A stretch of 15,706 nucleotides of DNA. Source: an uncultured Eubacteriales bacterium. Lineage in GTDB: Bacteria; Bacillota_A; Clostridia; Christensenellales; Aristaeellaceae. Each line of letters opens with the position of its first letter. Position 1 is the stretch's first letter. The position numbers and the translations under genes were made by a program. Shown here one piece after another: positions 7,370 through 14,698 of this stretch. The stretch spans positions 1 through 15,706 of the forward strand of contig CADBLV010000293.1 in assembly GCA_902795555.1 (NCBI GenBank), read 5' to 3'. The notes under the pieces were generated by a model. It was not told where the DNA came from. It saw only the letters and a program-made list of their open reading frames with translations, and searched no databases.

Positions 7370-9709
7370 TTGAACGCTCAGCAACTGATCAAATGCGCCG
7401 AAGTGCGCCTGATGGCGGAATCTCACAAATCCCTGATCGAGGCAAATGCCTGGGAGCTGCACAACGCGCTTTCCGGCGCTGCCATGGAAGCCATCGCGCC
7501 CGTCTGGGCGAAAAAGGAAGCGGCCCGCTTCCCCCGCCGGCAGGCTTACTATCTGTCCATGGAATTTCTGGTTGGCCGGCTCGTATACAACAATCTGTAC
7601 TGCATGGGCCTGCTGGACAGCGTAAAGGCCCTCCTGAAGGAAAAGGGTGTGGATCCCACGATCCTGGAGGATGTGGAGGATGACGCTTTCGGGAACGGTG
7701 GTCTGGGACGCCTGGCAGCCTGCTTCCTGGACAGCGCGGCGACCTGCGATGTTCCCCTGACCGGCTACGGCCTGCGCTTTAAGTACGGTCTGTTCAAGCA
7801 GACCTTTGTGGACGGCCGCCAGGTGGAGCTGCCGGATGACTGGTCTCGTTTCGGAGACCCCTGGTCCATCCGCCGGGAGGAGGACGCCGTGGTGGTGTCG
7901 ATGAAAACCGGGGACGTGCTGGCCGTGCCCTACGATATGCCGGTCATCGGCTATGGCATGAAGAATGTCGGCACCCTGCGCCTCTGGCAGACGGAAAGCC
8001 TGCATGAAATCGACTTCCCCCTCTTCAATCAGCAGGAATACGCCAAAGCTGCCGCGGACAAGAATAAAGCGGAGGACATCGTCAAGTTCCTCTATCCCAA
8101 CGATACGAAGAAGGAAGGCAAACAGCTGCGCGTCAGGCAGCAGTATGTGCTGGTTTCCGCTTCCATGCAGGACATCCTGCGTCGTTATCGCAAGCGTCAC
8201 GGCAATGATTTCAGCTTCCTTTCCGCCGAGGTGGCAGCCCAGCTCAATGATACCCATCCTTCCATGGCCATTCCGGAGCTGATCCGCCTGCTGGAAGCGG
8301 AGGGCGTGGACTTTGAGGAGGCCTTCGGGATCGCCAGGGATGTGTTTGCCTACACAAATCATACCGTCATGCAGGAAGCGCTGGAAAAATGGGATCTGTC
8401 CCTTCTCTCCTCCGTCTGCCCGGAAATCGTCGCGATCATTCGGAAGATCGACGGGCGCTTTAAGAAGGAAATGAAGCGTCTGGGCAAGCCTCTTTCCCCA
8501 GCCCTGTGCATCATTGAAAAGAAGCGTGTGCATATGGCCTGGCTGGCCACCTATGGCTCCCACGCCGTCAACGGCGTCGCCGCGCTGCACACGGAGATTC
8601 TGAAAAACGACGTCTTTGCCTCCTGGTATCAGATTTATCCGGAGCGCTTCCAGAACAAGACCAACGGCATCACGCAGCGCCGCTGGCTGGGTCTGTGCAA
8701 TCCGGAGCTTTGCGATCTGATCGCCGATAAGATCGGCCACGGCTTTGAGACGGATCTCGATCGTCTTCAGGAACTGAAGCCTCTGATCAATGCCGATCTG
8801 TGCCGCAAATTCCATGCCGTGAAAAAGGCGAAGAAGCGCCAGCTGTGCGAAGAGCTTCGGCGTTCGGAAGGCATTTCCCTCTCCCCCGACATGGTGTTCG
8901 ATGTGCAGGTGAAGCGCCTGCATGAATACAAGCGTCAGTTTATGAATGCCCTGTCCATTCTGGCGATTTATGATCAGCTGAAGCGGGGCAAACTGGCGGA
9001 TCTCCCGCCGGTGGTCTTCCTCTTCGGGGCCAAGGCCGCCCCGGGATATGACCGGGCGAAAGCGGTCATTCACTGGATCAACATGATCGCCGAAAAGGTG
9101 AACAACGATCCTAAAACCATGGATCGCCTGAAAGTGGTCTTCATCCCGAATTACAACTGTTCCTGGGCGGAAATGATCATTCCCGCCGCGGATATCTCCG
9201 AGCAGATCTCCCCCGCCGGTACGGAAGCCTCCGGCACCGGGAATATGAAGCTGATGCTGAACGGCGCGGTGACCCTGGGCACCTTTGACGGCGCGAATGT
9301 GGAAATCGTGGAGGAAGCCGGCCGGGAGAACAACTACATCTTCGGCGCCACCGTGGAAGAGCTGACAGCGATCAAAGACACCTATGATCCGAATGTGATC
9401 TATCAAAAGAACGCCGTGCTGCGCAGAGCGCTGGACACCCTGATCGACGGGACCTTCCCGGATGACGACGGCGCGCTGAAGGAGCTTCATGACGCGATTC
9501 TGAAGGGCGCCAGCTGGCACAAACCCGATCATTACTATGTCGTAAAGGATTTCGAAAGCTATCTGGACGCGAAGCTGCAGGCCATTCGGGATGCCGGAAG
9601 CCGGGACACCGCCTTCGAGCGCAAGTGCCTGATGAACATCGCCAGCGCGGGAAAATTCTCTTCCGACCGCACCATCCGCCAGTATGCGAAGGAGATCTGG
9701 AAGGTGTGA
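7370..9709 (+). CDS. glgP: Glycogen/maltodextrin phosphorylase (GT35)
   Basis: The protein has 779 residues, initiates at TTG and is typical in length for bacterial glucan phosphorylases. Family motifs run in order: YYLSMEFLVGR (60-70), GNGGLGRLAACFLDS (108-122), QLNDTHPSMAIPEL (291-304), NGITQRRWL (432-440), VQVKRLHEYKRQ (512-523), FGAKAAPGY (552-560) and the pyridoxal-phosphate site EASGTGNMK, with Lys627 as the expected cofactor lysine. It uses phosphate to release glucose-1-phosphate from the non-reducing ends of alpha-1,4-glucans in the cytoplasm. With malQ next to it, the substrate is more likely imported maltodextrin (MalP role) than stored glycogen, and no other glycogen genes are present; the sequence does not separate the two names. 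It is the last gene of the lacI operon, followed by a strong hairpin terminator. Confidence 0.96.
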   Translation: MNAQQLIKCAEVRLMAESHKSLIEANAWELHNALSGAAMEAIAPVWAKKEAARFPRRQAYYLSMEFLVGRLVYNNLYCMGLLDSVKALLKEKGVDPTILEDVEDDAFGNGGLGRLAACFLDSAATCDVPLTGYGLRFKYGLFKQTFVDGRQVELPDDWSRFGDPWSIRREEDAVVVSMKTGDVLAVPYDMPVIGYGMKNVGTLRLWQTESLHEIDFPLFNQQEYAKAAADKNKAEDIVKFLYPNDTKKEGKQLRVRQQYVLVSASMQDILRRYRKRHGNDFSFLSAEVAAQLNDTHPSMAIPELIRLLEAEGVDFEEAFGIARDVFAYTNHTVMQEALEKWDLSLLSSVCPEIVAIIRKIDGRFKKEMKRLGKPLSPALCIIEKKRVHMAWLATYGSHAVNGVAALHTEILKNDVFASWYQIYPERFQNKTNGITQRRWLGLCNPELCDLIADKIGHGFETDLDRLQELKPLINADLCRKFHAVKKAKKRQLCEELRRSEGISLSPDMVFDVQVKRLHEYKRQFMNALSILAIYDQLKRGKLADLPPVVFLFGAKAAPGYDRAKAVIHWINMIAEKVNNDPKTMDRLKVVFIPNYNCSWAEMIIPAADISEQISPAGTEASGTGNMKLMLNGAVTLGTFDGANVEIVEEAGRENNYIFGATVEELTAIKDTYDPNVIYQKNAVLRRALDTLIDGTFPDDDGALKELHDAILKGASWHKPDHYYVVKDFESYLDAKLQAIRDAGSRDTAFERKCLMNIASAGKFSSDRTIRQYAKEIWKV

Positions 9710-9802
9710 TGATCTGCGCCATCCTGTGCGCAACATTGATTCACACTGATCTTCGATCCAAACGACCTGTCGTCCGGATCGCTCCTGATTCCTCATTCAA
9801 AA

Positions 9803-9832
9803 GCCCGGAAGCCGTCTGGCTTCCGGGTCTTT
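9803..9832. terminator. Hairpin terminator between convergent genes
   Basis: A perfect 10-base stem, CCCGGAAGCC / GGCTTCCGGG (9804-9813 and 9818-9827), closes a four-base loop. On the plus strand it is followed by TCTTT, on the minus strand by CTTTTG. It ends the lacI-malQ-glgP operon and probably also stops transcription arriving from the converging DUF3237-like gene. In the rest of the gap (9833-9953) I see no gene. Confidence 0.85.
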
Positions 9833-9953
9833 AATGTCCCCTTGTCTGTCCTCCGATTCGTTTCCTGCCGTAATCCGTCTTGCGAATCGTTGTCCCTGCA
9901 GTACCGGCAGCACAGGCCGTTCTTCCTCTTTCACAGCCGCCGTGACCTCAGTC

Positions 9954-10364
9954 TTACGAATGCTGTTCTTTCCGCATAATCCTCACAATCACTCCGCCGG
10001 GCGCTCCTTCCACGGTGGCAATCAGCGCCGCGGTTTCCAGCTCCGCCAGCGCCGCGCTGTCCGTCACCACCGTGGGAACAAACCCGACGCCGAAACTTCC
10101 CTGATTTTCCACAAATACCCGGCACGGCTTTCCTTCGCAGTCCGTTCCCTCCATCATATACCGGGCGGACAGAACCATCTTCCCATCCTTTCCGATTTTC
10201 TGGGTATCCACGCCCGTTCCGATCACATGCCCGCGGAAAAGCGGACCGACCGCTTCGCCGGTAAAGGGAATCATGACGATATCCTTCGTCGCGCCTTCCA
10301 GGCGAAAGGACTCCTGACAGGCTACCCTGATCTTCATGATCGGTTCCTTCGATGATTGATTCAT
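9954..10364 (-). CDS. Small DUF3237-like protein
   Basis: This 136-residue protein starts at an ATG with AAGGAGG at good spacing; an in-frame ATG nine codons later is a weaker alternative. It has no signal peptide or membrane segment. The pattern IPFTGEAVGPLFRGHVIGTG (33-52 region), then VLSARYMMEGTD and a C-terminal half ending GGVIVRIMRKE follows the layout of DUF3237 proteins: a conserved TG...G..L.G.V segment, then an L.ARY.LE...DG strand, within a small beta-barrel. The biochemical role of that family is not established. It lies 80 bases downstream of the GGDEF gene, with a short hairpin (10413-10428) but no T-tract in between, so the two may be co-transcribed. The reading frame is well supported; the family assignment is from memory of the pattern and is only moderately sure. 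Confidence 0.66.
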   Translation of the reverse strand: MNQSSKEPIMKIRVACQESFRLEGATKDIVMIPFTGEAVGPLFRGHVIGTGVDTQKIGKDGKMVLSARYMMEGTDCEGKPCRVFVENQGSFGVGFVPTVVTDSAALAELETAALIATVEGAPGGVIVRIMRKEQHS

Positions 10365-10444
10365 GATGGCTCCTCCTTTTCATATTTCCGTGATGGGTTC
10401 CCTTCTGCATCCCGGGTTTCCCAACCCGTCTCCGTCGTCCGTGA

Positions 10445-11650
10445 TCACCGTCGTTTGGACTGTTTATCAGCATACATCTTCTGATCCGCCCGGGCAATAT
10501 GAGCCTTCAGATCAGGTTCCGCCTCTGTGACGGTGCTGAATCCCAGCGAAACAGACAGCCGGATCCCGTCGATGCTGTATTTCAAGGCCTCCTTCCGGAG
10601 CTGCGCCAGAAGGCCTTCCATTTCTTCCGCGCCGACGCCGGGCAGGAACGCGGCAAACTCGTCTCCGCCGGTGCGGAACACCATGGCGCCTTCCGGCAGC
10701 GAATGTCTCAGAAGCTCTGCGCAGCATCGGATATAGTCATCCCCGGCGATATGGCCGCAGGTATCGTTCACCATCTTCAGATGATCGCAGTCGGCGATGA
10801 GAATGCTCAGGGGCCGCGGCGTTTCCTTTTCCAGCTGCGAGAGATATTCCGTATAATAGCTCCGGTTATACACCCTGGTCAGCTGATCGGTGATATACCG
10901 TTCCCGAAGCATTCTGCGCATCTGCTCCTGCTCGGTCACGATGTTGATCAGAGCGATGATGCCGCGCACACGTCCGTCCTCGTAAAACAGCGGCTCCTTA
11001 ATGATCTGTAGAAATTCCTGCTGGCCGTCGTTTTCCTCGATGATATAGGAGGAGCCCTTCCCGGTGCGGATCAGATTCAAATCCGATTCCAGCGCCTTTT
11101 GCGCGTTTTCTTTGTCTTTCCGGATATCAAGATCCGTCTTCCCCCGAATGGTCCAGTTCGGATCATTGTCCGTGTTCAGATGATGCCAGGTCTGGGAAGA
11201 AAAAACATATCGTCCGCGGTCGTCCTTCAGATAGATATTCGCCGGAAGCGATCGCAGCATCTTGGAAAATTCATTGAAGGAAACCGAGCTGAGCAGCTGT
11301 TCGGCGTTGTTCAGGCGGTTTTTAAACACAGCGGGCCGAAGGGGCTTAACAACACAGTCAACCACCGATCCGCCGAGATAGCGCTCATCCACGGAAAGAT
11401 GTTCCGAATCGGTCAGAATCAGAATCGGGAAAGCCAGAAGATCGTTCTTTCGCGTGTCAATGCATTGAATCAGCTGTTCGATGTCCGAAAAGGATGAAGG
11501 CGTGTCGATCAGCACGGCAGAAAGCCCTTCCTCCTTCTCGATCTGCTGAATCGCTTCCGGAACAGAGAAAGCTTCCGAAAGCCGGCCTTCCAGAGAGAGC
11601 TGCTCCGCAACGGAATCTCCCGCCCGATGAAGCAGCAGATACTGTTTCAT
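10445..11650 (-). CDS. Receiver-like / PAS / GGDEF protein (putative diguanylate cyclase)
   Basis: The protein has 401 residues. The start at 11650 has an AGGAGGA site close before it. A longer in-frame start at 11812 would lie upstream of the predicted transcription start and is rejected. Residues 1-120 look like a degenerate response-regulator receiver: Asp49 (VLID) and Lys102 (VVKPLRP) are kept, but the acidic pair normally after the first strand is replaced by HR (YLLLHRAGD). Residues about 125-240 look like a PAS domain (MLRSLPANIYLKDDRGRYVF). Residues about 250-398 are a GGDEF domain with LTRVYNRSYY, the metal-binding strand LIADCDHLKMVND and a canonical GGDEF at 328-332. The RxxD inhibitory site expected just before GGDEF is absent (PEGA). 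No membrane segment is seen. It probably makes cyclic di-GMP in response to a signal sensed by the PAS domain; activity and signal are inference. Confidence 0.9.
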   Translation of the reverse strand: MKQYLLLHRAGDSVAEQLSLEGRLSEAFSVPEAIQQIEKEEGLSAVLIDTPSSFSDIEQLIQCIDTRKNDLLAFPILILTDSEHLSVDERYLGGSVVDCVVKPLRPAVFKNRLNNAEQLLSSVSFNEFSKMLRSLPANIYLKDDRGRYVFSSQTWHHLNTDNDPNWTIRGKTDLDIRKDKENAQKALESDLNLIRTGKGSSYIIEENDGQQEFLQIIKEPLFYEDGRVRGIIALINIVTEQEQMRRMLRERYITDQLTRVYNRSYYTEYLSQLEKETPRPLSILIADCDHLKMVNDTCGHIAGDDYIRCCAELLRHSLPEGAMVFRTGGDEFAAFLPGVGAEEMEGLLAQLRKEALKYSIDGIRLSVSLGFSTVTEAEPDLKAHIARADQKMYADKQSKRR

Positions 11651-11694
11651 GTCTTCCTCCTCTTTGAACGGCAGATTCACGTCCGCCGTTTGGC

Positions 11695-11754
11695 CCGGCA
11701 GGTCATGCCGGTTTTTTGCTTCGCGACCGGAAACGGAATCCTTTTCCTGTCGCG
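11695..11754 (-). other. Structured 5' leader of the GGDEF gene (two hairpins)
   Basis: The leader runs from about 11776 to 11651. Hairpin 1 (11754-11722) pairs CGCGAC with GTCGCG, then a one-by-one mismatch, then GGAAA with TTTCC. Hairpin 2 (11711-11695) pairs CCGGCA with TGCCGG around a five-base loop. Neither is followed by a T-tract, so they are not simple terminators. I cannot match them to a known riboswitch: the conserved segments I recall for cyclic di-GMP-I (GEMM) aptamers are not present. Confidence 0.45.
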
Positions 11755-11783
11755 GAATGCGGTCTGCCTTCTTTGATAATCTG

Positions 11784-11812
11784 ATTATAGCCGAAAACGG
11801 CTCCTTCTTCAA
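11784..11812 (-). promoter_or_regulatory. Sigma-A promoter of the GGDEF gene
   Basis: Read on the minus strand, TTGAAG (11812-11807) and a perfect TATAAT (11789-11784) are exactly 17 bases apart. Transcription should begin near 11776, leaving a leader of about 125 bases before the ATG at 11650. The remainder of the gap up to the SRAP gene (11813-11883) shows only a 6-base stem (11852-11869) without a T-tract. Confidence 0.75.
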
Positions 11813-11883
11813 TCGGGTTTTTGTCAGTCTGCTTTCAGCATAAGGGTGTGTTTCTGAAGCGAATCAGAACGCGAAGGGATCTC

Positions 11884-12561
11884 TCACTGTTTTTCGGCAG
11901 TCAGGCCGGTCACAACGCGGGAAAGAAGCTCCCGCGGAGACACGGAAGGATTGATCCAGTTCAGCAAATCCTCTCCCGGCAGAATCAGCGGCATGCGGTC
12001 ATGAATGTCCCGCAGATCCTCTGTCGGCTCTCTTGTCAGAACAACAAAATGAGGCAGATTCATCTCCGCCCGATACAGGCCGCACAGCCAGGTCGCGCCC
12101 TGTTTCTCCGGCCGGATGGCGTATTTCTCAATGATCCGTTTTTTTCCGTCAGAAGCCGGAATATGTTTCCATTCAAAATACCAGCTGGCCGGAAGAATGC
12201 ATCGGTGAGCATGCCAGGATTCCCGAAACACGGGCCTTCCGGCCGCGGTTTCAGCCCGCGCGTTCAGAAGCAGTTGCTTTCCCGGGCCCGTAAATCCCCA
12301 TTTCATCGGAAACAGGGCAGGCTGTCCGTCCCTGCGGGAAGCCAGGGCCGGAACGACCATGGAGGGAAAGATTTCCCCCTGCGTGACGATGGCATCCCCT
12401 GCTTCCCGAAACATCGCCGCCAGCGGTGAACGGTTGACGATGGACAGTAGCATGGAAGGGCTGCTGTCCTGAATCGGCGCGGATAAAGCAGCTGGGTTCA
12501 CGGAGGAGAGCAGGTTGATGATCTCCGGATCATCGTGTTCGATATAATATCTGCAGCACAT
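11884..12561 (-). CDS. SRAP-domain protein (YedK/HMCES family, abasic-site DNA crosslinker)
   Basis: This 225-residue single-domain protein has the usual length of bacterial SRAP proteins. It begins MCCRYY, which gives the catalytic Cys2 after removal of the initiator methionine, and a GGGGAGGA site precedes the ATG. The other conserved residues are present: Asn100 in LLNARAE, Glu130 in ASWYFEW and His187 in IHDRMPLIL. The family covalently captures abasic sites in single-stranded DNA through the N-terminal cysteine, forming a thiazolidine link that shields the lesion during replication. A second cysteine directly follows Cys2, a pattern I recall from other clostridial members. It is the last gene of the minus-strand housekeeping block, about 200 bases after rsmI with a repeat in between, so it may have its own promoter, though I see no convincing one. 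Confidence 0.93.
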   Translation of the reverse strand: MCCRYYIEHDDPEIINLLSSVNPAALSAPIQDSSPSMLLSIVNRSPLAAMFREAGDAIVTQGEIFPSMVVPALASRRDGQPALFPMKWGFTGPGKQLLLNARAETAAGRPVFRESWHAHRCILPASWYFEWKHIPASDGKKRIIEKYAIRPEKQGATWLCGLYRAEMNLPHFVVLTREPTEDLRDIHDRMPLILPGEDLLNWINPSVSPRELLSRVVTGLTAEKQ

Positions 12562-12660
12562 CGGCCGTTTCTCCTCCCCATATTGTCAAGTAGTAAACCG
12601 TTGATTTCTCGGACTCCTGTCTGATCGGACGCTGTATAATGTTCGCACCTGCGGATATTT

Positions 12661-12739
12661 CTTCCGCCGTCGTATGATGGTTGTCAGCCGTCATGAAATG
12701 GCTTCCGCCGTCGTATGATGGTTGTCAGCCGTCATGAAA
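12661..12739. repeat. Perfect 38-base tandem direct repeat, two copies (period 41)
   Basis: Copy 1 (12661-12698) and copy 2 (12702-12739) are identical over 38 bases, starting CTTCCGCCGTCGTATGATGG and ending GCCGTCATGAAA, with TGG between them. A truncated third start, CTTCCGC, appears at 12744-12750. Within each copy CCGTC and GATGG can pair around GTAT as a small stem. It fills most of the gap between rsmI and the SRAP gene. Its function is unknown; it may be a recent slippage duplication. Confidence 0.9.
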
Positions 12740-12762
12740 AGGCCTTCCGCTGTTTAAAAGAA

Positions 12763-13620
12763 TTACTCGCTGAAAAGCCGTTTCAGCGTCAGCGCGGCCT
12801 GCTTGACAGCATTTTTCTTTTCCCCGCTTTCGATCAGCCGATCCTGTGCCTCCCGGAGGGAGCATCCTTCTTTCATCAGAGCGATCAGCTTCCCTTCCGT
12901 GGATTCACCGCGCGGCGTTTCTTCCGTCGCCTCTTCGTGCGTCTCCGGCATTTCAATCACGACGCAGTATTCGCCCTTCTCCGTCTTTTCATTTTCCCGC
13001 AGCGCCTGCAGCACGGTTTGGGGCGTTCCGTAAATGGTCTTTTCGTGTTTCTTGGTCAAATCGCAGCATACAGCCAGGCGGCTGTCCGGAATCGTCTCCG
13101 CGATCGTCTCCGTAAGATCGGTGATCCGATGAGGAGATTCATGCACCACGGCAATCCGGATTCCTCCGGCCATGGAGGCCAGCTTTTCCCGCAGGGCTTT
13201 CTTCTCCCGAGGCAGAAAACCGTAAAAGGCAAATTCCCGGGTGTCAAAACCGCTCACGGACAGCGCGGCGGCCGCCGCGCAGCATCCGGGAATGGGAATT
13301 ACGGGGATTCCCCTGGCGATGCAGGCTGCGGTCACCTCGTTTCCCGGATCGGAGATACAGGGGGTACCCGCGTCGGTCACCAGGGCCGCCCGCAGGTTTT
13401 CCTCCGCAATCCGTTCGGCCAGGCCTTCGGCTTTGTTTCCTTCCGAGTGCCTGTGACAGCTGACCAGCGGCGCGTGCAGATCGAAAACCTGACACAGCTT
13501 CATGGTCACCCGGGTATCCTCCGCGATAATCAGATCCGCCTGTCGGAGGGTTTCCGCACCCCGGGGGCTGAAATCCTGAAGATTGCCGATGGGCGTCGCA
13601 ACGATATACAGCGCAGCCAT
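12763..13620 (-). CDS. rsmI: 16S rRNA (cytidine(1402)-2'-O)-methyltransferase
   Basis: The 285-residue protein has the full set of RsmI motifs: YIVATPIGNLQD (5-16), AEDTR (33-37), TDAGTPCISDPG (82-93), PIPGCCAAAAALSVSG (109-124), FYGFLP (132-137) and HESPHRI (160-166). These belong to the tetrapyrrole-methylase fold that binds S-adenosylmethionine. RsmI 2'-O-methylates C1402 of 16S rRNA in the ribosomal P-site region. The C-terminal ~50 residues form the small helical domain seen in the family. The gene begins 31 bases after the rsmH stop codon on the same strand and is preceded by AAGGAG at a rather long distance (about 11 bases), so the two are very likely one transcript. It ends at 12763 with no clear terminator before the tandem repeat. 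Confidence 0.97.
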   Translation of the reverse strand: MAALYIVATPIGNLQDFSPRGAETLRQADLIIAEDTRVTMKLCQVFDLHAPLVSCHRHSEGNKAEGLAERIAEENLRAALVTDAGTPCISDPGNEVTAACIARGIPVIPIPGCCAAAAALSVSGFDTREFAFYGFLPREKKALREKLASMAGGIRIAVVHESPHRITDLTETIAETIPDSRLAVCCDLTKKHEKTIYGTPQTVLQALRENEKTEKGEYCVVIEMPETHEEATEETPRGESTEGKLIALMKEGCSLREAQDRLIESGEKKNAVKQAALTLKRLFSE

Positions 13621-13651
13621 TCCCTTTCACGCTCCTTCTTCCGATTCCCGC

Positions 13652-14593
13652 TCACAGTCCCCGTTTCTCCGCGACCCGCAGTTTTGCGCTGCGCGCCCTG
13701 GGATTCCGGGCAATCTCTTCCTCCGTCGGGGCAATCGCGCCGCCGCCCAGCACCTTCACCATCGGTTTTCTCCCGCAGGTGCAGATCGGGGCCTTCGGCG
13801 GGCAGATGCAGGGGTTTTCCATGGTTTTCAGGCATTTTTTGACGATTCGGTCCTCCAGGCTGTGAAAGGTAATGACGCAGATCCGTCCTCCCGGTTTCAG
13901 GCAGTCCGTAAAATCCCGAATGGCCTGCTCCAGAGGCTGGAGTTCGTCGTTAACCGCAATGCGGATCGCCTGAAAGGTCCGCCTGGCCGGGTGCCCGTCC
14001 TCGCGGCGGCGAACCGCCCTCGGAATCGCGGCATCCACGACCCGAACCAGGTCAAAGGTGGTTTGCAGGGGAGTAACCGCCCGATGCTCGCACAGGATAT
14101 GCGCGATCCGAACGGCCCATTTTTCCTCGCCGTAATCCCGGATCACCCGGGCGATCTCCGCCTCCGGTGCGTTGTTCAGAAACTCCGCCGCGGTCATTCC
14201 GCCGCTTCGGTCCATCCGCATGTCCAGAGGCGCATCCTCATGATATCTGAATCCCCGCTCCGGGGTGTCCAGCTGCGGGCTGCTGACGCCCAGATCCAGC
14301 AGGACTCCGTCCAGAAGTCCGCATCCCGCTTCGGCCAGCAGTTGCTTCCCGTCGTGAAAATTCCCGTGGATGGGGTGAAATCCGTCGAATTCCTTCAAAC
14401 GCGCGGTCGCCGCCGCGATGGCGGTTTCGTCCCGGTCAATGCCATACAGAACGGTACCCTCGCCCCCCGCTGTCAGGATCGCCAGGCTGTGGCCGCCGCC
14501 CCCCAGGGTGCCGTCGCAGTAGGTTCCGCCGGGGCGGACATTCATCCAGTGCAGCACCTCCCTCAGCAATACCGGTTTGTGTTGAAAGCTCAT
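13652..14593 (-). CDS. rsmH: 16S rRNA (cytosine(1402)-N4)-methyltransferase
   Basis: The protein has 313 residues from the ATG at 14593, which follows an excellent GGAGGTGA site; a longer in-frame start at 14641 has no such support. RsmH motifs are complete: FQHKPVLLREVL (3-14), the SAM-binding YCDGTLGGGGHS (25-36), GIDRD (51-55), LLDLGVSSPQLD (98-109), RGFRYHEDAPLDMRMD (113-128), RRTFQAIRIAVN (204-215), ITFHSLEDR (241-249) and the C-terminal RARSAKLRVAEK. A Cys-rich PCICPPKAPICTCG segment lies near the end, as in many Firmicutes homologues. The enzyme adds the N4-methyl group to C1402 of 16S rRNA. In most bacteria it opens the division/cell-wall cluster after mraZ; here it lies between valS and rsmI instead. 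Confidence 0.97.
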   Translation of the reverse strand: MSFQHKPVLLREVLHWMNVRPGGTYCDGTLGGGGHSLAILTAGGEGTVLYGIDRDETAIAAATARLKEFDGFHPIHGNFHDGKQLLAEAGCGLLDGVLLDLGVSSPQLDTPERGFRYHEDAPLDMRMDRSGGMTAAEFLNNAPEAEIARVIRDYGEEKWAVRIAHILCEHRAVTPLQTTFDLVRVVDAAIPRAVRRREDGHPARRTFQAIRIAVNDELQPLEQAIRDFTDCLKPGGRICVITFHSLEDRIVKKCLKTMENPCICPPKAPICTCGRKPMVKVLGGGAIAPTEEEIARNPRARSAKLRVAEKRGL

Positions 14594-14649
14594 GTTTTTT
14601 TCACCTCCGTCCTGTCCCGTCCGGGGACACCGGGTCTTCAATCATCCGG

Positions 14650-14689
14650 AAAAAGGCAGGACGGGGCCGCGTCCGCCGCTTCCCCGTCC
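14650..14689 (-). terminator. Rho-independent terminator after valS
   Basis: Read on the minus strand, GGACGGGG and CCCCGTCC (14689-14682 and 14666-14659) form a perfect 8-base stem around a 15-base loop. TGCC and then five T residues (14654-14650) follow. It lies between the valS stop codon and rsmH, so rsmH-rsmI may have their own promoter, but I find no canonical one in 14594-14649. The loop is longer than usual, so partial read-through is plausible. Confidence 0.65.
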
Positions 14690-14698
14690 GTTGTATCC

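Noticed and set aside
7331..9796. An 821-codon open frame on the minus strand opposite glgP
   Set aside because: It is antisense to a phosphorylase with complete family motifs, has no recognisable domain, and is explained by GC-rich codon use leaving the opposite strand free of stops.
11695..11754. Cyclic di-GMP-I (GEMM) riboswitch ahead of the GGDEF gene
   Set aside because: Only a loose resemblance around GCGAAGC was seen; the conserved segments I recall for that aptamer are absent, so it is reported only as an unassigned structured leader.
11651..11812. 54-codon N-terminal extension of the GGDEF protein
   Set aside because: Its ATG lies upstream of the predicted transcription start and has no ribosome binding site, whereas the ATG at 11650 has a strong one.
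12635..12640. A TATAAT on the plus strand that could drive a transcript through the repeat and antisense to rsmI
   Set aside because: No acceptable -35 element lies 16-18 bases upstream and no gene follows on that strand.
12661..12739. A minimal CRISPR array
   Set aside because: The two 38-base copies are separated by only three bases, so there is no spacer, and no cas gene is present.
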